DNA from: JAOAPG01 sp963791575
GTDB taxonomy: Bacteria > Acidobacteriota > Terriglobia > Terriglobales > Acidobacteriaceae
Direction of reading: 5' to 3'
Length of the DNA stretch: 64,000 bases
Assembly (NCBI GenBank): GCA_963791575.1
Contig: CAWBSY010000022.1
Span: forward strand, 434,001 to 498,000
Below are positions 50,101 to 59,039 of the stretch, one piece after another. A program made the position numbers and the translations under genes. Under the pieces are notes generated by a model. The model saw nothing but the letters and a program-made list of their open reading frames with translations, did not search any database and was not told where the DNA came from. Positions within the stretch are counted from its first letter, which is position 1; every line of letters begins with the position of its first letter.

Positions 50101-50789
50101 TCTATAGAAGGTTGAACGCTTGAGCCGCCACCGCCGCCGCGATCATCATCTTCACCACCATCAATCATGAAGAGGTTGTGACCTTCGCGTAACCCGTTAA
50201 AACTGACATTAGCATCCCCGCCAGCAGACGTGGGATTTTGAAAATCCATCTGAAGGCTCGATGCTCCTGGCGTGAGCGCTTCCAATGTATACATGCTGCG
50301 ACCGTTGGTAGCTAGTTGCGTGACTTGCTGTCCAGTGATGACATCGCTAACCTCGCCAGAGTCGGTTTGTACCTTTATGCCTTCTGCTTCGACAGTAACG
50401 GTCTGCTGGGAGGTGCCAACTTTAAGGTCAAAATCAATTCGAGTACGGTCACCAACGTTCAAGACGATTCCGGTTCTTTCCACGACGGAGAATCCTGCGG
50501 CCTCAGCCTTTAGCGTGTAGTGCCCTATGCCGAGGCTAGGCGCCGTATACTGGCCGTCACCATTCGTCGCCATGGTCCGGGTTTGGCCAGTGCCGGTGTT
50601 GGTTATAGTGATCGAGACGTTCGGGACGACCGATCCGGAAGGATCAGTGACTGTACCGACGATAGTGGCTTCCTGGCCGAAAGCGAGAGAGGAAACTAGT
50701 AACAGCGCGCAAAGTACCACTAAATAGCTGATACTGCGGCTTTTCGCAAGCGTGTGATTTCGACGGCAGACAGCGAAAATAAAGTTCAT
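47187..50789 (-). CDS. Oar-like TonB-dependent receptor 3 of the sugar locus, two compensating frameshifts
   Basis: About 1,200 residues. Signal peptide, regulatory domain (ATIVGTVTDPSGSVVPNVSI, SLGIGHYTLKAEAAGFSVVE), plug (NGRSMYTLEALTPGASSLQM) and a barrel ending YDPRVFQLGAKLIF. The first frame stops at 48135 after LGENSVFR. Adding one T to the five-T run (48141-48145) gives SVAYVGNQNRHQSDWRETNL. A second break near 48005, one extra base, restores VASYNQFIPYLGFRSLRLAE. AGGAGG is 9 bases before ATG. A LacI-type operator lies 53-66 bp upstream, tying it to the GH3 and xyl genes. Probable role: xylo-oligosaccharide uptake. Confidence 0.87.
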
Positions 50790-50841
50790 GTGCTAGCCTC
50801 CTGGCTATTTCCGGCACCGACCTTGGTGATATTGGACGCAC

Positions 50842-50855
50842 GTTAACGTTAACGG
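50842..50855 (-). promoter_or_regulatory. LacI-family operator upstream of receptor 3
   Basis: GTTAACGTTAACGG, of which 50842-50853 is a perfect palindrome centred on CG, the LacI-family hallmark. It shares the motif GTnnACGTnnACGG with three other sites in the locus. It lies 53 bp upstream of the receptor start. Confidence 0.75.
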
Positions 50856-51450
50856 TACGCAGCAAAGCTTTTATCTCTGGTGGGCAGATGTTGTCAAGCA
50901 AAATCTCTAAATTGAGGCTACGGGGATTCAAGTCGAACCTGCACCATAACTGGATGGCTCGATTCTTGGAGGCGGAAGCCAATTTGTTCTCGCCAAGATA
51001 GGAAGGCGAGAGTGGACGATTAGCAGAAAGTCCGCATTGACGTGAATTGTCGCCAGAACTCACAGCCGAATGGAGAAACTCTATTTGAAATGGGTCATAC
51101 CCAACCCGCACTTAATTGTTCGGAATTGGGGGCTGAGCATCGACTATTTTCCTGTAAGAAAATCGTTCTTCAAATTAAGAGATGGACGCTCATGCGAAAT
51201 GACTTCTCGCAGTGCTTCAATTTTCCCAAACTGTCGCCGGGCGATCCGATCCTGGTTTCGGTATTGGAACGTGAACGGATCAGTAGTTCAAGTTTTCGGC
51301 GGGCCCAAAGGATTATGCTCAAGGCTTCTAGCTGTCGGCATCAAGCTTTGATGAGTCTGACGGCATCTCGCATGCGGCGTACTTGCGGTAGGGTTGCCGC
51401 TGAGATGTCATTGAACCGGCCTAAACTAAAACCAGAATTGTTATGCCTCG

Positions 51451-51464
51451 TGTACGTTGACGGT
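51451..51464 (+). promoter_or_regulatory. LacI-family operator abutting the -10 box of the GH3 promoter
   Basis: GTGTACGTTGACGG, 13 of 14 matching the xylB-upstream site read on the other strand (GTGTACGTTAACGG). After three bases comes TATACT (51468-51473), a good -10 hexamer; no strong -35 is visible. Operator placement would let a repressor block the promoter. Confidence 0.75.
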
Positions 51465-51536
51465 GTTATACTCCGACGCGCTTTAAGTACTCTCATTGTT
51501 TTGGACAGACTGTCGATCAAAAGGAGCCTCTCCCCA

Positions 51537-54194
51537 GTGCATAAGAATCGGATTCAGATGCTTGCTATTGAAATAGTCGTGCTGCTCGCAACAGTCATTA
51601 CCTCTACCGCGCAAACGGCGCCACCTCCAACCGTTCCGGTCTATCTCGACCCGGCGCAACCGATCACCGTGCGCGTCGACGACCTGATATTGAAGATGAC
51701 TTTGGAAGAAAAGGCATCACAGTTGGTGAATCAGGCGCGAGCCATTCCGCGGCTGCAGGTGCCGGCATACGATTGGTGGAGCGAAGCTTTGCATGGGGTG
51801 GCTAACGCGGGAACGGCCACCGTGTTTCCCGAGCCGATTGGACTTGCTGCTACTTTTGACGATCCTTTGATCCATGAGATGGCGGTGGTGATTGGAACCG
51901 AAGCGAGGGCTAAACATTATCAGGCCGTGCGCGCAGGCCGACGAGACATCATGGAAGGGCTCGACTTCTGGTCGCCGAACATCAATATCTTTCGCGATCC
52001 GCGTTGGGGACGCGGACAGGAAACCTACGGCGAAGATCCGTTCCTTACCGGGCGGATGGGAGTAGCGTTCGTGACCGGGATGCAAGGCGATGATCCGAAA
52101 TATTACCGTGTCATTTCTACGGCAAAACATTTTGCGGTTCACAGCGGTCCCGAGCCGACGCGCCATAGCGTTGACGTGCACGTGTCGAAGCACGATATGG
52201 AGGACACGTATTTGCCCGCGTTTCGCGCTGCTGTTGTTGAAGGCAAAGTCGATTCAGTGATGTGCGCCTACAACCGCATAAACGGCGAGCCGGGGTGCGC
52301 CAACAGCTTTCTTCTCGAAGATCAATTGCGGGGCGCATGGAAGTTTAAAGGGTATGTTGTCTCCGACTGCGACGCAGTTGCCGACATCTTTAACGGACAC
52401 CACTTTACCAAGACGATGGCCGAAGCTGGCGCAATCTCCCTCAAGCGGGGTATGGACAGTGAGTGCGCCGATTTTTTTACTAAAGCTTCCGACAATTCCG
52501 ACTATGTCAAGTTTATAGACGCGGTTCACCAAGGCGTATTGAGCGAGAAGGATATCGATGTCGCGCTCAGGCGCACATTTACGGCGCGTATGCGGCTGGG
52601 AATGTTCGATCCGCCGGAGATGGTGCCGTATTCGCAGATTCCAGAATCGGAGATTGATAGCCAGCCACACCGTGACCTTGCGCTGAAGATGGCGCGCGAA
52701 TCGATCGTGCTGTTGAAAAATGACGGTATGCTGCCTTTGAGAGCAGATGTCAAAAAAATTGCAGTGTGCGGTCCCCTCGCCGAATCCGCTCGCGTCCTGC
52801 ATGGCAATTACAGCGGCACGGCCTCACATGCGACTACCGCTTTAGAGGGAATCCGCAAGCAATTTGCCAATGCCGAAGTGACGTTCGCGCCGGGCATGAA
52901 CTTTTTGCGGTCGCAAACGGTGATTCCAGCTGCGGTTCTCTCAACTGACGATGGACAGCCTGGTTTAAAGGGAGAATATTTCTCGGGTTCCGATTTTTCC
53001 GGAACACCACAAATGGTGCGCGTGGATAAATCAGTTGATCTTCAACTCTTTCATCCCGATGTATCCGCTCTCGTTCTACCGGCTGGCATGAAGGACTTTT
53101 CCGTACGATGGACGGGGTTTCTCACACCAGCCGAATCCGGAAATTATGAAGTAGGACTTGCTGGATCCATGAACCGGCTTTGGCTGGACAACAAATTAAT
53201 TGTAGATGACCTTACATTGCACGATCCCACGCCCGCGACTCAGACACTCCAACTCGAAAAGGGACACAAGTACGCGGTGAAGGTCGAATTCATGCGCGGA
53301 GGATTTGGCACGAAGCTGGTGTGGCTGAATGTTATCGCCGATCCTATTGGGGAAGCCGTCGCCGCAGCCAAGCGGGCGGATGTTGCAATCGCGGTTGTCG
53401 GCATCACCTCTCAGCTTGAAGGCGAAGAGATGAAGGTGGACTTGCCTGGCTTTAAAGGTGGTGATCGCACCAGTTTGGACCTCCCCAAGCAAGAAGAAGA
53501 TCTTCTTGAGGCGCTCAAGGCAACAGGTAAACCGCTGGTCGTTGTGTTGATGAATGGCAGCGCACTTTCCGTGAATTGGGCAAACGAACATGCGAACGTA
53601 ATTCTTGACGCCTGGTATTCGGGAGAAGAAGGAGGAACTGCCATTGCTCAAACCATCGCAGGAGAGAACAATCCGGCGGGGCGATTGCCGGTCACGTTCT
53701 ACAAAGGAGTCGAGCAGCTTCCGCCATTCGAAGATTATGCGATGAAGAACCGCACTTATCGCTACTTTGAAGGCACGCCACTTTATCCCTTCGGCTATGG
53801 ATTGAGTTACTCGAAGTTCGCGTATAGCAATTTGAAGCTTTCGACGCCCACTCTGAATGCTGGTGATCCGCTTACCGTTGAAGCTGACGTGAAGAATACA
53901 AGTGAACGCGAGGGGGATGAAGTTGTGCAGTTATATTTGAGTTTCCCGAAGTCTTCCATTTCTCCGATTCATGCGCTGCGTGCGTTTACTCGTGTGCATT
54001 TAGGAGCAGGCGAAACGCAGCATGCCCAATTCGTGCTTAATGCACGCGATTTGAGCGAAGTTAATGAGAAAGGAGATCGAGTCGTCGCGCCGGGTGCATA
54101 CAGCATAACCGTAGGCGGAGGACAGCCTGGAACGACGGCCTCACAGGAAAGAGCAGAACTGACCATTAGTGGCGAGCAGAAGCTGCCGGAGTGA
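51537..54194 (+). CDS. GH3 beta-xylosidase/beta-glucosidase with inserted PA14 domain
   Basis: 885 residues, exported (signal helix MLAIEIVVLLATVITSTAQ). GH3 N-terminal barrel: LTLEEKASQLVNQ-like KMTLEEKASQLVNQARAI, WWSEALHGVANAG, FSPNINIFRDPRWGRGQETY-type WSPNINIFRDPRWGRGQETY, with nucleophile D277 in GYVVSDCDAV. A PA14 sandwich (GEYFSGSDFSGTPQMVRVD) sits between this and the GH3 C-terminal domain (LVVVLMNGSALSVNWA, FGYGLSYSKFAYSN). A fibronectin III-like end follows. It cleaves terminal xylose or glucose from oligosaccharides. GTG 51537 has AAGGAG 10 bases upstream. Confidence 0.9.
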   Translation: MHKNRIQMLAIEIVVLLATVITSTAQTAPPPTVPVYLDPAQPITVRVDDLILKMTLEEKASQLVNQARAIPRLQVPAYDWWSEALHGVANAGTATVFPEPIGLAATFDDPLIHEMAVVIGTEARAKHYQAVRAGRRDIMEGLDFWSPNINIFRDPRWGRGQETYGEDPFLTGRMGVAFVTGMQGDDPKYYRVISTAKHFAVHSGPEPTRHSVDVHVSKHDMEDTYLPAFRAAVVEGKVDSVMCAYNRINGEPGCANSFLLEDQLRGAWKFKGYVVSDCDAVADIFNGHHFTKTMAEAGAISLKRGMDSECADFFTKASDNSDYVKFIDAVHQGVLSEKDIDVALRRTFTARMRLGMFDPPEMVPYSQIPESEIDSQPHRDLALKMARESIVLLKNDGMLPLRADVKKIAVCGPLAESARVLHGNYSGTASHATTALEGIRKQFANAEVTFAPGMNFLRSQTVIPAAVLSTDDGQPGLKGEYFSGSDFSGTPQMVRVDKSVDLQLFHPDVSALVLPAGMKDFSVRWTGFLTPAESGNYEVGLAGSMNRLWLDNKLIVDDLTLHDPTPATQTLQLEKGHKYAVKVEFMRGGFGTKLVWLNVIADPIGEAVAAAKRADVAIAVVGITSQLEGEEMKVDLPGFKGGDRTSLDLPKQEEDLLEALKATGKPLVVVLMNGSALSVNWANEHANVILDAWYSGEEGGTAIAQTIAGENNPAGRLPVTFYKGVEQLPPFEDYAMKNRTYRYFEGTPLYPFGYGLSYSKFAYSNLKLSTPTLNAGDPLTVEADVKNTSEREGDEVVQLYLSFPKSSISPIHALRAFTRVHLGAGETQHAQFVLNARDLSEVNEKGDRVVAPGAYSITVGGGQPGTTASQERAELTISGEQKLPE

Positions 54195-54231
54195 TTGGCT
54201 GACCAGTCAGGTAGACTTCGGATATTCGGTA

Positions 54232-56100
54232 ATGCCTAAGACTTCGGGATCTCTGAATTGTTCTCGTGCTGCATTGCGCCCGGCACATCGCAGTGCTTTA
54301 GCTCTGTGCTTGGTGTTATTTTTCGTGGGAGCGGGCAATAGTCAACAGTCGAACCAGGAAGAAAAGCCAGCTGCGGGTATGGGAGTATCCACCGGAGCCG
54401 CACGACCTGCAGTTAAGGATTCAAAGTCGCGGCCTATCACGGCTGGTGGATTTGTCGACGGTGCTCCAGTCGTATTCATAGATATCACCGAACAATCGGG
54501 CCTGAATAAATTTCGCCATCGTTCAGGAACTCCGGAAAAGAAAACGATCATTGAGACTCCAGGATCCGGTGTGGCATTGCTCGATTACGACAACGATGGC
54601 TGGCTCGATATTTATCTTCTCAACGGTTCCACGATGTCGGCGCTACAAGGAAAGGAACCGCCTCCTCGGGCTATGCTCTTCCATAACAACCATGACGGAA
54701 CATTCACTGACGTTACCGACAAAGCCGGCGTCGCAAACGAGCGGTGGGGATTCGGCGCGGCGGTTGCCGATTACGATAACGACGGTTGGCCTGACATATA
54801 TGTCGCGAACTTCGGCAAGAACCGTCTCTACCATAATAATCATGATGGCACTTTCACTGATGTCGCTGAGAAGGCTGGAGTAACCGTCGGCGGCTGGTCG
54901 GCCGGACCCACGTGGGGCGATTATGATCACGACGGTCGGCTCGATCTGTTTGTTCCCGGTTATGTGAAGTTCGACCAAAATCATCCTCCAATTGCCGGAC
55001 AGGGCAGCATTCCGCCAAACTTTTGTCAATTTCGTGGAGTGGCTGTGATGTGCGGCCCGCGTGGACTTCACGGAGAAGCCGACCACCTGTTTCATAACAA
55101 CGGAGATGGTACGTTCACCGATGTGAGCCTAAAAGCCGGGGTGTCTGATCCGAGCGGATACTACGGTTTGGCCTCTGTCTTTGTTGATGTGGACGACGAT
55201 GGTTGGGTAGATTTGGTCGTAGCCAACGATTCGACACCAAATTATCTTTATCGCAATCGGCACAACGGTACATTTGAAGATGTTAGTTATGAATCAGGAT
55301 TCGCATTGAGCGAAGATGGACGCGAACAGGCGTCGATGGGGATTGCGGTCGGCGATTACAATCGTGACGGAAAAGTCGATTTGTTCACGACCACATTTTC
55401 GGACGATTACAAGACCCTTTATCGGAATGACGGGGGTGGCAATTTTTCTGATATCTCCTATCAAGCCGGTCTGGCCGATCCAACTATTCCTTTTCTCGCA
55501 TGGGGTACTGGCTTTCTCGATTTCGATAACGACGGACTGCTCGATATTTTCATTGCCAATGGTCACGTGTATCCCGAAGCCGACCAGCATGATTGGGGAT
55601 CGACATGGGCAGAGCGTCCACAGTTGTTTCGAAATCTTAATGGTTCTAAGTTCGAGGAAGTTGCACCCGCAACTGGCAGCGGTTTGGCTGATGTGATTTC
55701 GGCACGGGGCGCCGCATTCGGCGACCTGTTCAACGATGGACATATTGACGTGGTCATCAACAACATCGATTCCACTCCCACTCTTCTACGCAATGTTGTG
55801 AAAAATAAAAATCACTGGTTAACATTGAAACTTGTTGGTGGATCGAAAAGTCCGCGCGATGCGATTGGAACAAAGATCTTCCTTACGGCAGGCGGAGTTC
55901 GGCAGCGCGCGGATGTATTTAGCGGCGGAAGCTATGGTTCAAGTTCTGATCCGCGCGTTCACTTTGGTTTAGGGTCAACGACAAAAATAGATAAAGTGGA
56001 AATTCACTGGCCTAGTGGCTTGAAACAAGAGATTGCTGCACCGGAAATAGACCGCATCATCACGGTAGAAGAAGGGAAGCCTTTCGCACCGATAAAGTAG
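54232..56100 (+). CDS. CRTAC1 family protein (VCBS/FG-GAP repeats, ASPIC/UnbV domain)
   Basis: 622 residues with a signal segment (ALALCLVLFFVGAGNSQQ). Repeats of DYDNDGWLDIYLLNGSTMS type (also DYDNDGWPDIYVANF, DYDHDGRLDLFVPGYVKF, DFDNDGLLDIFIANGHVY) are FG-GAP/VCBS blades with calcium-binding DxDNDG loops, and ASPIC/UnbV closes it (WLTLKLVGGSKSPRDAIGTK, then HFGLGSTTKIDKVEIHWPSG). Extracellular or outer-membrane beta-propeller of unknown role. It starts 38 bp after GH3, so is cotranscribed. Start chosen at ATG 54232; an upstream ATG at 54169 overlaps GH3. Confidence 0.87.
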   Translation: MPKTSGSLNCSRAALRPAHRSALALCLVLFFVGAGNSQQSNQEEKPAAGMGVSTGAARPAVKDSKSRPITAGGFVDGAPVVFIDITEQSGLNKFRHRSGTPEKKTIIETPGSGVALLDYDNDGWLDIYLLNGSTMSALQGKEPPPRAMLFHNNHDGTFTDVTDKAGVANERWGFGAAVADYDNDGWPDIYVANFGKNRLYHNNHDGTFTDVAEKAGVTVGGWSAGPTWGDYDHDGRLDLFVPGYVKFDQNHPPIAGQGSIPPNFCQFRGVAVMCGPRGLHGEADHLFHNNGDGTFTDVSLKAGVSDPSGYYGLASVFVDVDDDGWVDLVVANDSTPNYLYRNRHNGTFEDVSYESGFALSEDGREQASMGIAVGDYNRDGKVDLFTTTFSDDYKTLYRNDGGGNFSDISYQAGLADPTIPFLAWGTGFLDFDNDGLLDIFIANGHVYPEADQHDWGSTWAERPQLFRNLNGSKFEEVAPATGSGLADVISARGAAFGDLFNDGHIDVVINNIDSTPTLLRNVVKNKNHWLTLKLVGGSKSPRDAIGTKIFLTAGGVRQRADVFSGGSYGSSSDPRVHFGLGSTTKIDKVEIHWPSGLKQEIAAPEIDRIITVEEGKPFAPIK

Positions 56101-56186
56101 ATCGCGTCATTCGATTAGATCATCTGAGAAAAATCGACAATGAGTCGGCTGAAATTGCAATTTCGCAACGTGTGCTACCATAACCA

Positions 56187-56200
56187 CCGTTAACGTACAC
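56187..56200 (+). promoter_or_regulatory. LacI-family operator upstream of xylB
   Basis: CCGTTAACGTACAC; read on the other strand this is GTGTACGTTAACGG, nearly identical to the GH3 site. Three bases later TCGTAAT occupies a -10-like position, weak. It is 59 bp upstream of the xylB start. Confidence 0.72.
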
Positions 56201-56258
56201 GAATCGTAATTTCTCGGTTTCCTTTTACAGGTCAGGTGAACGTGTCAGAGTTGGAGTC

Positions 56259-57758
56259 ATGCAAAAGTACGTATTAGGGATCGACGTTGGTACAGGAGGA
56301 ACTCGCGCTCTTGTCATGAATGAGCAGGGGCGCATTGTCGCTTCTGCCATTGAAGAGCACGAATCGTTTGTATCACCAGAGATTGGTTGGGCCGAACAGA
56401 GGCCGGAAGATTGGTATCGAGCTGCCGGAGTTGCAATCCGAAAAGCGCTTACCAACGCCAAGCTTCATGGCGAACAGGTTTCTTGTGTTGGCTTCTCCGG
56501 ACAGATGCATGGAGCCGTAATGCTCGACAGCTCCGGCGAAGTTGTGCGTCCGGCGCTAATCTGGTGCGATGTGCGCACCGAAAAACAATGCAAGGACCTG
56601 ACCGAACGAATTGGCGCGGAACGGCTCATTCGGCTTACGTGCAATCCGGCCCTTCCTAATTTTACGCTCACCAAACTTCTGTGGACCCGAGAGAACGAAC
56701 CGGAAAATTGGAAGCGAGTTCGTTTGGTCATGCTCCCGAAGGATTATGTCCGCTTTCGTCTAACTGGCGAACGAGCCACGGATGTCGCAGATGCTTCCGG
56801 CACTCTGATGCTGGATGTCGCAAAACGTAATTGGTCAACTGAAATTTTGGAGGCAGCGGAAATTGATCGGTCAATATTGCCGAACCTCTACGAATCACCA
56901 GAAACTTGCGGGAAAATTTCCGGAACAGGAGCAGCTGCAACAGGATTGACGGTTGGAACACCGGTTGTTGCTGGAGCAGGCGATCAAGCTGCGGGAGCCG
57001 TGGGCATGGGCATCGTTCGCCCAGGTTATGTTAGCGCAACGATTGGAACATCGGGTGTTGTTTTTGCTGCTACTGATTGTCCTGCTCTTGATCCGCAAGG
57101 CCGACTGCACACGTTCTGCCATGCGGTTCCAAACCGTTGGCACGTGATGGGCGTGACTCAGGCTGCCGGGCTTTCCCTGCGGTGGTTTCGTGACCGTTTG
57201 ATGAACGGTCACATGCCAGACGGTCGCGATCCATACGAACAGTTGACCGCTGAAGCCGCCACGGTTGCAGCGGGGGCTGACGGGCTTCTTTGGGCCCCTT
57301 ATTTGATGGGTGAGCGTACGCCACACTTGGATCCTAATGCTCGCGGTGCTTTGATCGGGTTGACTGCGTCCCACACACGAGCCCATGTGGTGAGGGCCAT
57401 TCTGGAAGGAGTGGCTTTCAGTTTGAAAGATACGTTCACCATTTTCGACGAAATGAATGTGCCAGTGAAAAGCATTCGATTGGGAGGAGGAGGCGCTCGC
57501 TCCCGATTGTGGCGACAGATTCAAGCCGACGTGTACGCACACGAAGTCGAACTAGTGGAGGCTGAGGAAGGAGCAGCATTTGGGGCTGCCATTCTTGCCG
57601 GGGTGGGTGCCAAAATTTGGTCCTCTGTAGATGCCGCTTGCGATTCAGTGGTGCGAGTTCGCGAGCGGGTGCCGCCAAATGACACGAACGTGGCTGCGAT
57701 GAGGAACAGCTATGCTGCATTCCGCCGAATATATCCAGCGATGAAGTCGATCTTTTAG
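56259..57758 (+). CDS. xylB: Xylulokinase
   Basis: 499 residues of the FGGY kinase family. KYVLGIDVGTGGTRALVMNE (phosphate 1), GFSGQMHGAVMLDSSGEVVR and LIWCDVRTEKQC (xylulose-binding, typical of XylB), DASGTLMLDVAKRNWS, VAGAGDQAAGAVGMGIV (catalytic Asp) and LLWAPYLMGERTPHLDPNAR. Phosphorylates D-xylulose to xylulose-5-phosphate for the pentose phosphate pathway. It is followed by xylA 42 bp later. An operator lies directly upstream. Confidence 0.93.
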   Translation: MQKYVLGIDVGTGGTRALVMNEQGRIVASAIEEHESFVSPEIGWAEQRPEDWYRAAGVAIRKALTNAKLHGEQVSCVGFSGQMHGAVMLDSSGEVVRPALIWCDVRTEKQCKDLTERIGAERLIRLTCNPALPNFTLTKLLWTRENEPENWKRVRLVMLPKDYVRFRLTGERATDVADASGTLMLDVAKRNWSTEILEAAEIDRSILPNLYESPETCGKISGTGAAATGLTVGTPVVAGAGDQAAGAVGMGIVRPGYVSATIGTSGVVFAATDCPALDPQGRLHTFCHAVPNRWHVMGVTQAAGLSLRWFRDRLMNGHMPDGRDPYEQLTAEAATVAAGADGLLWAPYLMGERTPHLDPNARGALIGLTASHTRAHVVRAILEGVAFSLKDTFTIFDEMNVPVKSIRLGGGGARSRLWRQIQADVYAHEVELVEAEEGAAFGAAILAGVGAKIWSSVDAACDSVVRVRERVPPNDTNVAAMRNSYAAFRRIYPAMKSIF

Positions 57759-57800
57759 TACTTGAATCATTTCCAAATTACCCAATTGAAGGGACGCTCC

Positions 57801-58973
57801 ATGACGAGCAGTAAGCAGTATCAGCCAAAACCAGAACATAAATTTTCTTTTGGACTATGGACATTAGGGAATCGCGGGCGCGATCCGTTCGGTGATGCCG
57901 TGCGTCCGCCCATCTCTCCTGTTGATATCGTTTCCATGCTTGCCGAAGTAGGCGCGTGGGGTGTGAACCTGCACGACAACGACTTGGTGCCGATTGATGC
58001 GAGTTGTGCCGATCGGGACCGCATTGTGCGCGAGTTTAAGAAAGCCTGCGAGACAAATGGAATCACCGTTCCCATGGCAACTGTATCGCTATTTTTTCAT
58101 CCAGTGTTTCGCGATGGCGCTTTTACCGCGAACGATCCCGAAGTTCGCGCCTATGCACTGCAGAAAACTATGCAGGCGATGGATCTCGGGGCAGAGCTTG
58201 GCGCAAAAATATTTGTTCTATGGGGTGGACGGGAAGGCGTGGAGACCGATGCATGCCGTCGTGCCGATGAAGCAGTCAAGCGTTTGCGCGAAGCGGTGAA
58301 CTATCTCTGTGAGTACAACATCGATCGCGGATACGGATACAAGTTTGCAATGGAGGCCAAGCCCAACGAGCCGCGAGCAGATATTTATATGGCGACGACC
58401 GGGCACTATCTGGGTTTTATTCCTACGCTCGATCATCCAGAGATGGTAGGTGTGAATCCCGAAGTCGCTCACGAGCAAATGGCAGGGCTCAACTTTATGC
58501 ACGGAGTGGCCCAGGCATGGGAGTGTGGCAAGCTTTTTCATATTGATCTGAACGATCAAATGCCGGGACGTTATGACCAGGACCTCCGTTTCGGCTCGGC
58601 AAACTTGAAATCGGCATTCTGGCTGGTGAAGTTTTTAGAGGATGTTGGTTATCAAGGGCCGCGTCACTTCGATGCTCACGCCTATCGTACGGAAGATTAT
58701 GAAGGTGTGAAAGAATTCGCGCGCGGATGTATGCGCACTTATTTAATTGTTAAAGAGAAGGCCAAGCGTTGGAATGAAGACAAAGAAATTCAATCCATTC
58801 TCAGCGAGATTACGCCGTTGTCCAATGGCAGGCCGAAGATCGGCCACTATTCGAAGCAAGGTTCCGCAACGTTGTTGGCTCACCACTTTGATAAAGACGC
58901 GATCTTAAAAAAGCGTTTGCCCTATGAGCTATTGGATCAGTTAACCATCGATCTTCTTACTGGAGCGCGATGA
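57801..58973 (+). CDS. xylA: Xylose isomerase (shorter, actinobacterial-type)
   Basis: 390 residues. SFGLWTLGNRGRDPFGDAVR and GAWGVNLHDNDLVPID carry the catalytic H58 and D61. VLWGGREGVETDACRRADEA, FAMEAKPNEPRADIYM (metal Glu and Lys), TLDHPEMVGVNPEVAHEQMA and FHIDLNDQMPGRYDQDLRFG give the metal ligands. It converts D-xylose to D-xylulose, the substrate of the adjacent kinase. I chose ATG 57801, with AAGGGA upstream, over ATG 57762. Part of the xylB-xylA operon. Confidence 0.93.
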   Translation: MTSSKQYQPKPEHKFSFGLWTLGNRGRDPFGDAVRPPISPVDIVSMLAEVGAWGVNLHDNDLVPIDASCADRDRIVREFKKACETNGITVPMATVSLFFHPVFRDGAFTANDPEVRAYALQKTMQAMDLGAELGAKIFVLWGGREGVETDACRRADEAVKRLREAVNYLCEYNIDRGYGYKFAMEAKPNEPRADIYMATTGHYLGFIPTLDHPEMVGVNPEVAHEQMAGLNFMHGVAQAWECGKLFHIDLNDQMPGRYDQDLRFGSANLKSAFWLVKFLEDVGYQGPRHFDAHAYRTEDYEGVKEFARGCMRTYLIVKEKAKRWNEDKEIQSILSEITPLSNGRPKIGHYSKQGSATLLAHHFDKDAILKKRLPYELLDQLTIDLLTGAR

Positions 58974-59039
58974 GACGAGACTCTGGCTTTGGGATTAGAT
59001 CTCTATTCAATTGCATCGTCACTAACTATCTACTTCCCC

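Larger units (their letters stand above)
50790..51536. other. Divergent regulatory region between receptor 3 and the GH3 gene
   Basis: 747 bp with two LacI-type operators (50842-50855, 51451-51464) and no gene that I can support. Open frames in 51042-51536 read straight into the GH3 gene but lack a leader, a start with a ribosome site, or any domain. The GH3 ribosome binding site (AAGGAG) is at 51521-51526. Confidence 0.5.

Noticed and set aside
51042..51536. An extended N-terminus for the GH3 enzyme
   Set aside because: The frame is open but contains the operator and the GH3 ribosome site, has no domain or leader, and AAGGAG precedes GTG 51537, which starts a proper signal sequence.
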